Positions 19,596 through 29,212 are shown, counted from the first letter of the stretch. The stretch is 64,000 bases of DNA from Chryseobacterium mulctrae (GCF_006175945.1 NZ_VAJL01000001.1:1860001-1924000); one strand, 5' to 3'. The notes: generated from the letters alone by a model not told the origin. Made by a program: numbers and translations.

Positions 19596-20545
19596 TGTCG
19601 TTTGTCTCTGTTATCATTCCGAACTACAACCATGCATCTTACCTTAAGCAGCGTATAAATTCGGTATTACAGCAAACCTTTCAGGATTTTGAAGTCATTA
19701 TCCTGGATGACTTATCTCCTGATAATAGCAAAGAGATTATTGAACAGTACAGAAATCACCCAAAAGTTTCTCATATAATCTACAACGAAGAAAATTCCGG
19801 TTCAACTTTCAAACAATGGAAAAAAGGAATAGAATTGGCTAAGGGAGAATGGATCTGGATTGCTGAAAGTGATGATTGGTGTGAAAACAGTTTTCTTGCA
19901 AACCTAATAGATGTGGCAGGCAAAAATTCAAAAGTAGGCCTAGCTTACTGCATGTCAGTTTTCTATAATAAAAATGAGAATATACAATCTGCACAAAATT
20001 CCACTTCATTTATAGAAGAACTGATAGAAAGTAAAGAGTTTATTCAAAAAAAAATGATTCCCTTTACTACAATTATAAATGCAAGTGCAGTAATTTTTAA
20101 AAAAGAAATTTACCTTAAAGTTTCTGATGAATATACCAAATACAGATTGGCTGGAGATTGGTTTTTTTGGGCAGAAGTCAGCCAGCATTGTGATGTCGCT
20201 GTTTGTGGTAAATATCTTAATTATTTTCAACAGCATGACATTAAGGTATCGATGAAAAGTAAGAGGCAAGGCTTAAATTATACCGAGGAAATTCAAGTTT
20301 TGAAACACTTTAAAGAAAAGCGATACATTACTGATGGGCAATATCAAAATGCTCTTATAAAACATTATCTAAGATTTAAGTACAGCAAATTTCCTTTTGA
20401 CGAAGGTGTAATTGCTAAAACAGAAAAATTATTTCATCAAAACTTATCTCCCTCTTCAAAGAAGATAATTAGAAAGACAGACCTTAAAAATAAAATAGAG
20501 TACAAATATCTGGGAAGAATATTTAATTATTTTTTTAACAGTTAA
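19595..20545 (+). CDS. Family 2 glycosyltransferase
   Basis: 316 residues. The GT-A start is SFVSVIIPNYNHASYLKQRI, then LDDLSPDNSKE for nucleotide binding, AESDDW as the DxD-type site and a RLAGDWFFWAEV segment like the ED-type catalytic region of GT2. The C-terminal 90 residues are strongly basic. It shares a start/stop overlap with the preceding gene and is 10 bases from the next. It resembles rhamnosyl- and galactosyl-transferase-like GT2 enzymes in general form only; specificity unknown. Confidence 0.87.
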   Translation: MSFVSVIIPNYNHASYLKQRINSVLQQTFQDFEVIILDDLSPDNSKEIIEQYRNHPKVSHIIYNEENSGSTFKQWKKGIELAKGEWIWIAESDDWCENSFLANLIDVAGKNSKVGLAYCMSVFYNKNENIQSAQNSTSFIEELIESKEFIQKKMIPFTTIINASAVIFKKEIYLKVSDEYTKYRLAGDWFFWAEVSQHCDVAVCGKYLNYFQQHDIKVSMKSKRQGLNYTEEIQVLKHFKEKRYITDGQYQNALIKHYLRFKYSKFPFDEGVIAKTEKLFHQNLSPSSKKIIRKTDLKNKIEYKYLGRIFNYFFNS

Positions 20546-20555
20546 TATTTATATA

Positions 20556-21479
20556 ATGGATACAAATATACTTTGGGGTCAAGGTTCAGAAAACAAAGAT
20601 CAAATACCTAAAATAATTTGGATCTATTGGGATCCGATTAAGGATTCGCCTCTCGTTGATATCTGTCTGCAACAAATACAAATTTTACATCCGGATTATA
20701 AAGTGAACATTGTTAATAAAGACACTTTATCATCTTTCCTACAAAATGTGCCGCAAAAAAACGATGCCTTACCTTTCGCTAATTATTCTGACATCATCCG
20801 GCTTGCCTTACTTGAAAAATACGGCGGCATCTGGATTGATGCTAGTATTTTGATTACCAACAATTTAGACTGGGTATTTAATTTCAAAAATGATTATAAA
20901 ACAGACGTGATTGGTTTTTTCGCCGATTTTATAACTACCGATTTAGATTTTCCTATATTAGAAACTTGGTTTTTGGCTGCTTCAAAAAATAATCATTTTA
21001 TAAAAGATTGGTATTATGAATACCTAAGTTGTTATACATCAGATAATCCTGAAGTATACTACAAAGATATACCTCAAGAATGGATTCAAGGCATTGATGA
21101 AAATCTAGCAAAATATCTTATTTGCTACATTTCTGCAATTAAAACAATGAGAACAAATCATAAATATAGATTATTGATGTTCTCCGCTAATGATCATGCT
21201 CACTATTACAATTTTAAATTAAAATTAAAACCTCATCAATTAGCTGAAGAATTCTTGCTTAACGAAAACGCGAAATACAATTTACCTCTGGTAAAATTCG
21301 AAAGAAGAGGGAGAGAAATGATGGATGATTTTATTAATAAAGGCTTGCTTTCTAAAAAATCTCTTTTATATAAATTATCTCCGAATCCCTCAAAAAAATA
21401 TAGTTCATTACAGTATAAATTATATTATATCAAGTATATCTTCAATAACCTGTTAAATAAAATAACAACGAGAAAATGA
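20556..21479 (+). CDS. Capsular polysaccharide synthesis glycosyltransferase (GT32-like)
   Basis: 307 residues. IPKIIWIYWD near the N-terminus, SDIIRLALLEKYGGIWIDAS (about 82-101, containing the DxD-equivalent D-A-S after a GG-I-W motif) and the following ILITNNLDW are the hallmarks of the Caps_synth / Gly_transf_sug (OCH1-like) families. These enzymes use a GT-A fold and a nucleotide sugar to add hexoses to surface glycans. The C-terminus is lysine- and tyrosine-rich. It overlaps the next GT2 gene by 4 bases (ATGA), so it is co-translated. Confidence 0.82.
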   Translation: MDTNILWGQGSENKDQIPKIIWIYWDPIKDSPLVDICLQQIQILHPDYKVNIVNKDTLSSFLQNVPQKNDALPFANYSDIIRLALLEKYGGIWIDASILITNNLDWVFNFKNDYKTDVIGFFADFITTDLDFPILETWFLAASKNNHFIKDWYYEYLSCYTSDNPEVYYKDIPQEWIQGIDENLAKYLICYISAIKTMRTNHKYRLLMFSANDHAHYYNFKLKLKPHQLAEEFLLNENAKYNLPLVKFERRGREMMDDFINKGLLSKKSLLYKLSPNPSKKYSSLQYKLYYIKYIFNNLLNKITTRK

Positions 21480-22366
21480 AAAAAATATCGGTCATTATTC
21501 TTTCTTATAAACAGGAGCAATTTATAGAAAAAGCAATTCGTGGGGTATATACGCAAAAGGGCAACCATCCAATTGAGTTAATCATTTGTGACGACTGTTC
21601 ACCAGACAAAACTGATGAGGTTATTCAAAAAACTATTCTAAATGCGCCTCAAAACATTACGGTTAAATATTTTAGTCATCCCCAAAACCTAGGATCGACT
21701 CCTAATTTTTATTTCGCATTGAAACAAGTGACCGGAAAATATCTTTCGTTTTGCGAAGGCGACGATTATTGGTTTGATGAGAACAAATTACAGATTCAAT
21801 ATAATTTTCTGGAAGCTCATCCCGATTATTCTATGTGTTTTCATAATGTTATTAATATTTCACCAGATCCCATTATTAACAACACTCCATTTTCAAAAAT
21901 AGAGAATCGTGATTATTCTACACTTGAAATTTATAATAATTGGCTGGTACACACTACTTCCGTTTTTATGAAAACAGAAGCTCTGCAAAATGATGCTGTA
22001 AAAAAAACATTGGTGAAAACTGATTTATTATACTTTGACACCATTTTGTATATGGCGAATTCGTTAAACGGTAAAATCAGAGGGCTGGCTGAAACCATGA
22101 CTGCCTATCGCAGACATGAAGTAGGACTTTCTCATGGAATTAATTACAAGCGAGATTTGAGACACAACCAATTAGATCAAATTATTGGGGATTACTATGG
22201 TAATAAAATCAGAGAATCTGCCAATTGGCAAATTTTTTCCCGCAGTAGAATTGCACTGAGTGCATGTCTGAAAAATGGACAATTCATATTAGCATTAAAA
22301 CACCTTAAATGGATTTTAAAGAAAAAAGGAAATTTGAAAATCTATTTGATTAAAAAAATAAAATAA
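21476..22366 (+). CDS. Family 2 glycosyltransferase
   Basis: 296 residues. The core starts KKISVIILSYKQEQFIEKAI, with CDDCSPDKTDE, KYLSFCEGDDYWFDE (the EGDDYW motif common in flavobacterial and capsule GT2 enzymes) and a HPDYSMCFHN segment. The C-terminal half carries an RRHEVGLSHG motif. It overlaps the previous gene by 4 bases. Behind it lies a 600-base stretch of decayed coding sequence, so it is the last intact gene before a break in the operon. Confidence 0.87.
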   Translation: MKKISVIILSYKQEQFIEKAIRGVYTQKGNHPIELIICDDCSPDKTDEVIQKTILNAPQNITVKYFSHPQNLGSTPNFYFALKQVTGKYLSFCEGDDYWFDENKLQIQYNFLEAHPDYSMCFHNVINISPDPIINNTPFSKIENRDYSTLEIYNNWLVHTTSVFMKTEALQNDAVKKTLVKTDLLYFDTILYMANSLNGKIRGLAETMTAYRRHEVGLSHGINYKRDLRHNQLDQIIGDYYGNKIRESANWQIFSRSRIALSACLKNGQFILALKHLKWILKKKGNLKIYLIKKIK

Positions 22367-22406
22367 ACGATGTTGATTAATTTAAAAAACTATCAAACTC
22401 CCAAAT

Positions 22407-22911
22407 ATGGATGAATATAAAACTATTAGTTTTAGAAAAAATAGGTAAAAAACTGGGGATTAGATTTTTTGAGAGCATTTGCTATTATTATGGTAATGTT
22501 ATTGCATAGCAAAAGTTTTTTTATCGTCTACTCTACAGTATAACTCAGCAAATTGCAATAAACTCAGAAATGGTAAATGTATTTTATTTAGTAGTTTTTC
22601 AATGATCCTTGATGCCGTAGTATTTGTCTACTATTTTGACACGACCTTCTCATAAAAAATAATTACTCATATCAGTATTATTTCATATTCTATGTGTCTG
22701 TTAAATTATTCAGTTATAAAGTATGGGCTGATGGGTACATTGATTGGGGCTTTTTGTATCGAATTATAGAAGATATACCAAAAGCTTTATAAAATATTTG
22801 ATTTTTTGGGGAGTTACAATATTTCTTTCCACTCTTAATTACAAATATTTTGAATGGTCTATCATTCAATTTAGAAATAAAATATTGAAAGCAAAGTCAT
22901 TTAAAAATTAA
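22407..22911 (+). pseudogene. Decayed acyltransferase-3 (OafA/YrhL-type) gene
   Basis: Three frames in order recover pieces of a membrane O-acyltransferase. MDEYKTISF starts at 22407. WGLDFLRAFAIIMVMLLHS (22454-22510) is the family's first membrane segment with its RAFAI and LLH motifs. ITHISIISYSMCLLN at about 22660 is the conserved 'ISYSMYLIN' region. FLSTLNYKYFEW to the stop at 22909-22911 is the usual C-terminal YYxFEKP region. The span is about 500 bases against more than 1,050 for an intact gene and has several stops and frameshifts, so it is deleted inside as well as frameshifted. It probably once O-acetylated the polysaccharide. Nothing else is recognised in 22367-22982. Confidence 0.72.
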
Positions 22912-22982
22912 TCTTTCTTAAACATTTAAGAAAATTATTTTATAAAAAACAAAGTATATTTAACAAAGATATTCTATAATCA

Positions 22983-24110
22983 ATGAAAATAGGTTTTTAT
23001 AGCTCCATGCCTTTAGATGATAAAAGAAACTGGTCAGGCACTATGTACAAAATATATGAACAGATTTTGTTAAATGGTCATGAAATAGAATGGATTCCTC
23101 AGCAAAAACTCAATAACAATGAAACGAAAAAACTGAGCCGCATTCAAGATCTTTTTTACCGTACTTTCCGCCGAGGGTATAATACAAAGGTAAATCTGTA
23201 TTCTTGTTTTCAATTAGGAAAAAAAATAACCAATTTTCTCAGACACAAAAATTTTGATCTGATTTTTGTTCCAACGTACCTCAACGATTTTGCATTGGTG
23301 AAAACCCACATTCCAATTATCTACCTTAATGATGCCAACATTGCCCAGCTCTTGAATTATTATCCATATTATTCAGGATTTGGATGGCTATCGAAAAAAG
23401 AAACAATGCTCATTGAAAAAAAAATGTTGCAGAAAGCTGTAATAAATATTTTTTCATCGGAATGGGCAGCAAACTATGCAGTCGAGCATTACGGAATTGA
23501 CCGTAAAAAAGTGAAAGTAGTAAAATTCGGTGCCAATCTGAATGTTCCGGAAAGATGGCAATTCAATAAAGATCTACATCATGAAATCACATTCTTGTTT
23601 CTTGCCGTAGACTGGATTAGGAAGAGAGGAAATCTTGCCTATCAAGTCCTTAAAATTTTAAGAGAAAAAGGGTATAATGTGAAAATGCAGATTATTGGAT
23701 GTGATCCTAATCTAGAAGAAGAATGGATAAATATTATTCCTTTTTTAAACAAAAATAACCCTGACGAATTACTAGAAATTCAAAATCATCTTCTTAATTC
23801 TCATTTTCTTTTTGTACCAACACAGGCAGACTGTACGCCAATTGCATTCTGTGAAGCTGCTGGATATGGGCTTCCTGTAGTTTCTACTGATACTGGTGGA
23901 GTTTCCGCTCATGTCGAAAATAAAAGAACAGGAATTCTGCTTTCTGAGATTGCAACAGCAAAAGATTATGCAGAGATTATAGAACCTCTATTAAGAGATA
24001 AAAGTATTATAGAAAAAATGTCGATTGCCTCACGAAAAAAATATGTAGAAGAATTGAATTGGAAAGTTTGGGGAATAGAATTTGAAAAAATAATTAATAA
24101 AAATCTATGA
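22983..24110 (+). CDS. Family 4 (GT-B) glycosyltransferase
   Basis: 375 residues with two Rossmann-like domains. The N-terminal half begins KIGFYSSMPLDDKRNWSGTM. The C-terminal half has HEITFLFLAVDWIRKRGNLA, then the nucleotide-sugar region FCEAAGYGLPVVSTDTGG (about 289-306), the GT4 EX7E-type segment. The first acidic residue and the GLPVVSTxxGG loop are intact. GT4 enzymes are retaining transferases acting at the cytoplasmic face. It is the first gene after the pseudogene, with no clear promoter, and ends 6 bases before the next gene. Confidence 0.88.
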   Translation: MKIGFYSSMPLDDKRNWSGTMYKIYEQILLNGHEIEWIPQQKLNNNETKKLSRIQDLFYRTFRRGYNTKVNLYSCFQLGKKITNFLRHKNFDLIFVPTYLNDFALVKTHIPIIYLNDANIAQLLNYYPYYSGFGWLSKKETMLIEKKMLQKAVINIFSSEWAANYAVEHYGIDRKKVKVVKFGANLNVPERWQFNKDLHHEITFLFLAVDWIRKRGNLAYQVLKILREKGYNVKMQIIGCDPNLEEEWINIIPFLNKNNPDELLEIQNHLLNSHFLFVPTQADCTPIAFCEAAGYGLPVVSTDTGGVSAHVENKRTGILLSEIATAKDYAEIIEPLLRDKSIIEKMSIASRKKYVEELNWKVWGIEFEKIINKNL

Positions 24111-24116
24111 TTCAGT

Positions 24117-25148
24117 ATGGAAAAGAAATCAATTCTAATTGTTGATCCTTTTGAAAAAATGAGTAAAATATTAATAGAAGAACTAAATAATTTAGATTAT
24201 AATGCTATTCCTCTATTTAAAGAAAAAATGAAATCATTTGATTATTCTCAAGTTTCAAGATTTGATAAATTAAAAAATATCTTTCACAGATTCTTTTTTA
24301 AAAATAACAATTATTATCATGTTTTGCTAGAAAAATTTTACCAAAAATATACAGAAGATCTTCTTGAAAATATTATCAAACAAAAAACAAAGATAGACTA
24401 CGCTTTAATATTTAGACCACATGGCTTTTCCTCAAAGTTTTATAAGCATCTTACGAAACTTACTTCAGAAATTAGTCTTTACGAATATGATGGTCTATAT
24501 AATTCACGAGCATTAATCCTAAAAAAAAATCAGAAATATGTAAAAAATATATTCTTATTTGATCATATTGATCTTGCTAAAATAGAAGGCGCTAAATTTA
24601 TAACCAATTATCATTATACTATTTTATCGGGCGAAGAGGATGAGAAATACGATTTTTACTATCTCGGATCTCATAGTGATGAGAGAATAACTAACCTCAC
24701 AAATTTTATAAATTGTACACAAAAATATAATAAGGAAATAAATATTCAAGCTCCTAAAAACTTAATCTCAGACAATGAAAATATTAAATTTATAACTCAA
24801 GCAATAGATTATAAAGATTATTTGCTTAGTATTAAAAACACTAAAGCTATAATTGATTTAAAATCCCCAATACACAATGGCTTATCTTTCCGTTTTTTTG
24901 AAGGTTTAAACCTTGAAAAAAAGATTATAACCAACAATCATTCGGTGAAAAATTATAATTTTTATCACCCTGATAATATTTTTATTACAGATTATGAAAG
25001 TTTTGACGGATTAGAGGAATTTATGCAAAAAACATATCATCCCATGCCTAACGATATTGTAAAAATGTATAGCTTAGAAAATTGGATTAAAAACATCTTT
25101 GAAATGGGAGATTATATTCCTATTCCAATACCAAAAATCACACAATAG
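24117..25148 (+). CDS. Putative glycosyltransferase-like protein of the polysaccharide locus
   Basis: 343 residues, very rich in Lys, Asn, Ile and Tyr. It begins SILIVDPFEKMSKILIEEL. No classic GT2 or GT4 motif is present, but the C-terminal segment KAIIDLKSPIHNGLSFRF followed by FEGLNLEKKIITNNH resembles the end of CgeB-like and capsule GT-B proteins (an E-G-L-x-L-x-K-K-I-I-T loop). The remaining match is weak, so a glycosyltransferase role is inferred mainly from position between GT4 and GT2 genes (6- and 3-base gaps). Other possibilities are a polysaccharide pyruvyl- or phospho-transferase. Function not established. Confidence 0.5.
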   Translation: MEKKSILIVDPFEKMSKILIEELNNLDYNAIPLFKEKMKSFDYSQVSRFDKLKNIFHRFFFKNNNYYHVLLEKFYQKYTEDLLENIIKQKTKIDYALIFRPHGFSSKFYKHLTKLTSEISLYEYDGLYNSRALILKKNQKYVKNIFLFDHIDLAKIEGAKFITNYHYTILSGEEDEKYDFYYLGSHSDERITNLTNFINCTQKYNKEINIQAPKNLISDNENIKFITQAIDYKDYLLSIKNTKAIIDLKSPIHNGLSFRFFEGLNLEKKIITNNHSVKNYNFYHPDNIFITDYESFDGLEEFMQKTYHPMPNDIVKMYSLENWIKNIFEMGDYIPIPIPKITQ

Positions 25149-25151
25149 TTT

Positions 25152-26015
25152 ATGCTACTCACCATCTTTACACCTACTTATAACAGAGCTCATCTTTTAC
25201 CCTCACTATTCTCTAGTCTTCAAAAGCAAGGTATAAAAAACTTTGAATGGCTCATTGTAGATGATGGGTCAGAAGATGATACTGTAGGAACAGTGGCGAA
25301 ATTTCAGAAAGAAACCAATTTCCCTATTAACTATATTTATCAAGAAAATCAAGGAAAACATGTAGCTATTAACACAGGAGTGAAAAACGCTTCAACCGAA
25401 TTATTTCTAACAGTCGACAGCGATGATGAAATTATGGAAAATGCAATAGAGAAAACACTTGTATTACTGCCGTCATTCTTAGAAAATCAAAACATCGCTG
25501 CTATCTGCTTCCCAATATATTCAGATAACACTAAAAAGACAATAACAAACAAAGAAATTGAATTCAATCAGGCGGTGTTAAATTCGATAGAGTTGAAAAA
25601 TAATTATGGAATCACCGGCGAATTCACATATTTATTTAAAACAAAAATTTTAAAACAATATCCTTTTCCTTATTTTGCAGGAGAAAAGTTCGTTAAAGAA
25701 TCTGTCGTTTATAAAAGAATAGATCGTATTTATAAAAACATGTACGTTAATCAGTCTATTGTAAAAGCTGAATATCTTGAAGGCGGACTATCTTCTAATT
25801 TCAGAAATTTAATGGAAAAAAATCCTAAAGGAAGTGCTCTGGCTTATTTAGAAATCGTGAATGACAAACGCCTGAGCTTCGAAGAAAGAAAAGAGGCTTT
25901 CAGTCATTATTGGTATTTTGAAAATATATCAAAACAACATTCATTACTACAGCGTTTGTTTCATGTTAAAAATAAAGACATTATCTTTGATTTCATTTTA
26001 AAAAAGCTCAAATGA
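25152..26015 (+). CDS. Family 2 glycosyltransferase
   Basis: 287 residues. The N-terminal LLTIFTPTYNRAHLLPSLF and FEWLIVDDGSEDDT are followed by LTVDSDDE as the metal site and a segment ending FVKESVVYKRID. It resembles the protein at 36948-37844 (same TPxYNRAHxLP start and FEWLIxDDGS), so the two are probably duplicates. Its 3' end overlaps the next gene by 4 bases. Specificity unknown. Confidence 0.87.
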   Translation: MLLTIFTPTYNRAHLLPSLFSSLQKQGIKNFEWLIVDDGSEDDTVGTVAKFQKETNFPINYIYQENQGKHVAINTGVKNASTELFLTVDSDDEIMENAIEKTLVLLPSFLENQNIAAICFPIYSDNTKKTITNKEIEFNQAVLNSIELKNNYGITGEFTYLFKTKILKQYPFPYFAGEKFVKESVVYKRIDRIYKNMYVNQSIVKAEYLEGGLSSNFRNLMEKNPKGSALAYLEIVNDKRLSFEERKEAFSHYWYFENISKQHSLLQRLFHVKNKDIIFDFILKKLK

Positions 26016-26869
26016 TCGGCACTTTATTATATCGTCTGAAAATTGCATGGCAGCTTCTTACAGGAAAAATAAAATACATTCCGGACACCCGAAGTAAAAA
26101 ATTGGTTCTTGAAAAGGAGATTGACAATCAAATAGTGCAATTTATAAATCAACTAGACATTGAGTTTGTATTTACTGAATTTGGAAAAGAACGTGTAAAC
26201 GGTGGTGGATCTCAATTAGATGAAAAGCAACGTTTACATCCATCTCTTGGAGGTATAAAAAAATACTTCCCCAATGCCCGAATAACTGTTTATACGGATT
26301 TTGACTGGGATGATGCTAAAGGAATAACAGTAAAAAAAGTAATTTCTCCAATAACAGACTCTGAAAACCCAAGATACGGATACAGAACAGTAGATTATTT
26401 CAAGTTTCTAGCATTGTCTCAAGCAACAGCAGATTTCACCTGTGCTTTAGACAGCGATATGTTTTTTGTCAACGAAAATATTTATTCTTTAGTTTTTCTC
26501 ACCCAAAAATTCGGATTTTGTGCTGCACAGAATGTGAGACAAATTTTCAATTTAGACATGAGAATATCTAAAGACACACAGCCAATACGGGATGAAAGTT
26601 TGGGAAATGGATACTCTTATAACCAAAGCCCAATGACCATTTGGAAACATGATGCGAATGGAATCACATTTTTCAGAAATTGTGCAGAAATTATGCAAAA
26701 AGCCCCATCAAGAGCTTCATTGATTATGTGGAAAGCGGCATGGAAAACAAAACTTTATCCTTATGTTCTTCCCAAGCAATTTTGTGTTTGCGATGGTGAT
26801 GAAGGCTGCGGTGATGAAATTATGCTCCACGTTGGCCATAAGAGCGTACAACAATACTATAAACTCTAG
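26012..26869 (+). CDS. GT-A-fold nucleotide-sugar transferase-like protein
   Basis: 285 residues. After a basic N-terminus the core has FVFTEFGKERVNGGGSQLD, then FPNARITVYTDFDWDD, YGYRTVDYFKFLALSQ and FTCALDSDMFFVN (about 146-158), in which DSD is a DxD-type metal site following a hydrophobic strand. This order (VYTD, then R-x-x-D-Y-F-K, then LDSDMFF) is that of the GT8/GT77-like nucleotide-diphospho-sugar transferases. The C-terminus has a Cys/Asp/Gly cluster (CVCDGDEGCGDE). It overlaps the preceding GT2 by 4 bases. The exact family is unsure. Confidence 0.65.
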   Translation: MIGTLLYRLKIAWQLLTGKIKYIPDTRSKKLVLEKEIDNQIVQFINQLDIEFVFTEFGKERVNGGGSQLDEKQRLHPSLGGIKKYFPNARITVYTDFDWDDAKGITVKKVISPITDSENPRYGYRTVDYFKFLALSQATADFTCALDSDMFFVNENIYSLVFLTQKFGFCAAQNVRQIFNLDMRISKDTQPIRDESLGNGYSYNQSPMTIWKHDANGITFFRNCAEIMQKAPSRASLIMWKAAWKTKLYPYVLPKQFCVCDGDEGCGDEIMLHVGHKSVQQYYKL

Positions 26870-26878
26870 ATTTGCACC

Positions 26879-27991
26879 GTGAAAAAAAATATTCTTTTTA
26901 TTGCCGACAAACCAGATTGGGCCTACGAATTTATGATCAAAACATGGGTTCCTTATCTCCAGAAAGAGTACAATTGCTTTATCGCCTACCAACAGGACTT
27001 TGCCATAAAACCAAATAGAACTCATTTCGGATTAAAAAAAAGTGTCTACAATTTTCTCAACAAAATAAGAATCAGGCTTTCACAGACAACAAAAATACAC
27101 CAAATATCGACGGATGGCCATTATTTTTATCCTGTTTACCAATCAGCTCCGGTATATCGGTACGATGAGAATTTAGATAAAATCTCTTCTGAAATGATAG
27201 ATTTTGATCTTATTACAGAGATGGCGTTTTACTTTCAGTATATTTCACAATTGCCATTTAAATCTTCAAAAAAAATCGTAGGTATTTTCACTGATAAATT
27301 CCCGCATGACGGTCCAAATTGGGATATCAAACAGAATAATGACCGCAATCTCTTGTCTCGAGAAAACTTTTATAACACCTATCTAAAATCATATCAGCAT
27401 ATTATCGTAGGAGGAGGAAATCTATTAAATGATTATCGAAAATTAACAGAAAACGTTGATTTTGTTTACGGCATTTATGGTCAAGAAAATTTTGTTGAAA
27501 ACAAGGAGGTAGGAAAAGAAATCGGCTTAACCATAGGATGGACCGGAACACCGGACAGACCTATGAAAGGTTTCAGAACAATCATTGAACCCGCAATTGA
27601 AAACGTAAGAAAAAGCGGCAGAGAAATTCGCCTAAAAACAAAATTCTCGGGATCCTATGAGGAACTGTATGATTTTTATTCTGATGTAGATTGCGTAATC
27701 ATTGCATCTGATGCAGATTCAGGACCCTCTATGTATGCTGAAGCCAGCTTGTCTTCTGTCCCCGTAATTTCTACAAAAGTAGGCCTGCCCCTGTCTTTTT
27801 TAATCGAAAATAAAAATGGTATTTTTATCGAGCGTACAATAGAAAGTTTAGAAAAAGCTATCATTGAATTATATGATCACAGAAAAAAATTAAAAGATTT
27901 TTCTCAAAATACGCGCCAAGACTATCTTAAAGTTATGGATAATAATATTACAGTATCTTATTTTACAAAAATTTTAAAGCGCTATGTCTAG
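26879..27991 (+). CDS. GT-B-type glycosyltransferase (GT4-like)
   Basis: 370 residues from a GTG start; the frame opens KKNILFIADKPDWAYEFMIK, and no ATG precedes it close by. The C-terminal domain has IGWTGTPDRPMKGFRTII, the strand/loop that begins the donor-binding domain, then SDADSGPSMYAEASLSSVP with ISTKVGLPLSF (about 280-303), the GT4 donor-binding region. It overlaps the next gene, a membrane protein, by 8 bases. This is a cytoplasmic-face retaining transferase by family analogy; sugar unknown. Confidence 0.8.
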   Translation: MKKNILFIADKPDWAYEFMIKTWVPYLQKEYNCFIAYQQDFAIKPNRTHFGLKKSVYNFLNKIRIRLSQTTKIHQISTDGHYFYPVYQSAPVYRYDENLDKISSEMIDFDLITEMAFYFQYISQLPFKSSKKIVGIFTDKFPHDGPNWDIKQNNDRNLLSRENFYNTYLKSYQHIIVGGGNLLNDYRKLTENVDFVYGIYGQENFVENKEVGKEIGLTIGWTGTPDRPMKGFRTIIEPAIENVRKSGREIRLKTKFSGSYEELYDFYSDVDCVIIASDADSGPSMYAEASLSSVPVISTKVGLPLSFLIENKNGIFIERTIESLEKAIIELYDHRKKLKDFSQNTRQDYLKVMDNNITVSYFTKILKRYV

Positions 27992-29201
27992 TAAATTTAT
28001 TAATACAATTGTCATTTTACTTTTGGCAATCTATACTTTTGATTTTGTAAAATATTGTATATACAAACCTAACAATCTTGACTATTTTGATGCTGAGTTG
28101 CTAATTAATTACTCAAGTGGCTTTATCAGAAGAGGACTATTGGGAGAGCTTTTTAAATACGTACATCTTTACACCCATATTCCAATTCTTTATCTTACTA
28201 AAATCTTTAGTATAATTGCATACTCATCACTCATCATATATTTCATAGCATCTTTCTATAAAAAAAGAATTTCACTTTTTTTTCTCCTACTACCAAGTGG
28301 ATTATTTTTTTTGCTTTTGGATAATCGAATAAGGTTTAGAGATTCGCTGTTGTTACTATTAATCATTATAATCTGTAAAATAATTTCTTTAAAAAAAATA
28401 GAAACCTTTTATAAATATTTTTTTACTTCAATCATAATCTCACTTGGTACGCTACTGCATGAAATGTTTTTTTTCTACACAGTTCCTTTTTTTGCTTTAT
28501 ACGCTTTTTTAAATAAAATAAAATATACATATATAAGCCTTTTCATATTACCTATTTTCACACTTGCTTTTGTGACTTTTTTTCATGGAAGTGAAAATAG
28601 TGGGTATATAATTTTTGAAGATTTAAAAAAGATTATTCCTAATGGCGATTTTTCTAATGAACTACCTTTCTCTTTGCGAGCTATAAATACAGAAGCAGAA
28701 TCATTAATATTTGAGAATTTCAAACAAATGAACATTGGTTTTTCTAGAGGATTAATGTATATTATTTATTTTTTCAGTTTAATAATATGCTTTAGCAGGT
28801 ACAAGGATTTAAATATCAAAGTATTTGGTATTACGAATCATACTTATATACAATCCAAAGACATTTTGTTTTATTTTTTAATTCAGATTTTAGCAACAAT
28901 CCCTTTATTCTTTGTTGCAGTAGATTGGCAAAGATTTATTAACTTCTCAATACTAAGCAGTTTTATTTTTTGTATTGAACTTAAACCCTTAAACTATAAA
29001 GCAATTACAAATATTAATTTGATTTTCAACAAGATAATTTCTAGATATTTTATTCCGAAAAACAAAGGATTAACCATTCTTTTTTCAACGGTAATTTTAG
29101 TCCCTCATTTAAAACTTGGTAATTTGGATTATCTTTACACAAATTCATATCTTTTAATATTCAATTTATTCTCTAAAATTTTGTATTTTTCTTTCTCATA
29201 G
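27984..29201 (+). CDS. Polytopic inner-membrane protein, possible polymerase or GT-C enzyme
   Basis: 405 residues with roughly nine to eleven hydrophobic segments and very AT-rich codon use. The first loop carries DYFDAELLINYSSGFIRRG, an acidic then arginine-rich stretch, and the third loop has LLDNRIRFRDSL. A long soluble loop lies at about 215-245. No sequence motif identifies it. ABC-dependent loci have no need of a Wzy polymerase, so its presence is unusual. Candidates are a Wzy/EpsG-like polymerase, a membrane glycosyltransferase of GT-C type (acidic residues in the first periplasmic loop) or another modifying enzyme. It is tightly packed between GT-B and SDR genes. Confidence 0.55.
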   Translation: MSSKFINTIVILLLAIYTFDFVKYCIYKPNNLDYFDAELLINYSSGFIRRGLLGELFKYVHLYTHIPILYLTKIFSIIAYSSLIIYFIASFYKKRISLFFLLLPSGLFFLLLDNRIRFRDSLLLLLIIIICKIISLKKIETFYKYFFTSIIISLGTLLHEMFFFYTVPFFALYAFLNKIKYTYISLFILPIFTLAFVTFFHGSENSGYIIFEDLKKIIPNGDFSNELPFSLRAINTEAESLIFENFKQMNIGFSRGLMYIIYFFSLIICFSRYKDLNIKVFGITNHTYIQSKDILFYFLIQILATIPLFFVAVDWQRFINFSILSSFIFCIELKPLNYKAITNINLIFNKIISRYFIPKNKGLTILFSTVILVPHLKLGNLDYLYTNSYLLIFNLFSKILYFSFS

Positions 29202-29212
29202 AACAACTAAGT

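Noticed and set aside
22407..22911. An intact small membrane protein instead of a pseudogene
   Set aside because: Family motifs fall in different frames with stops between them, so no single frame gives a plausible protein.
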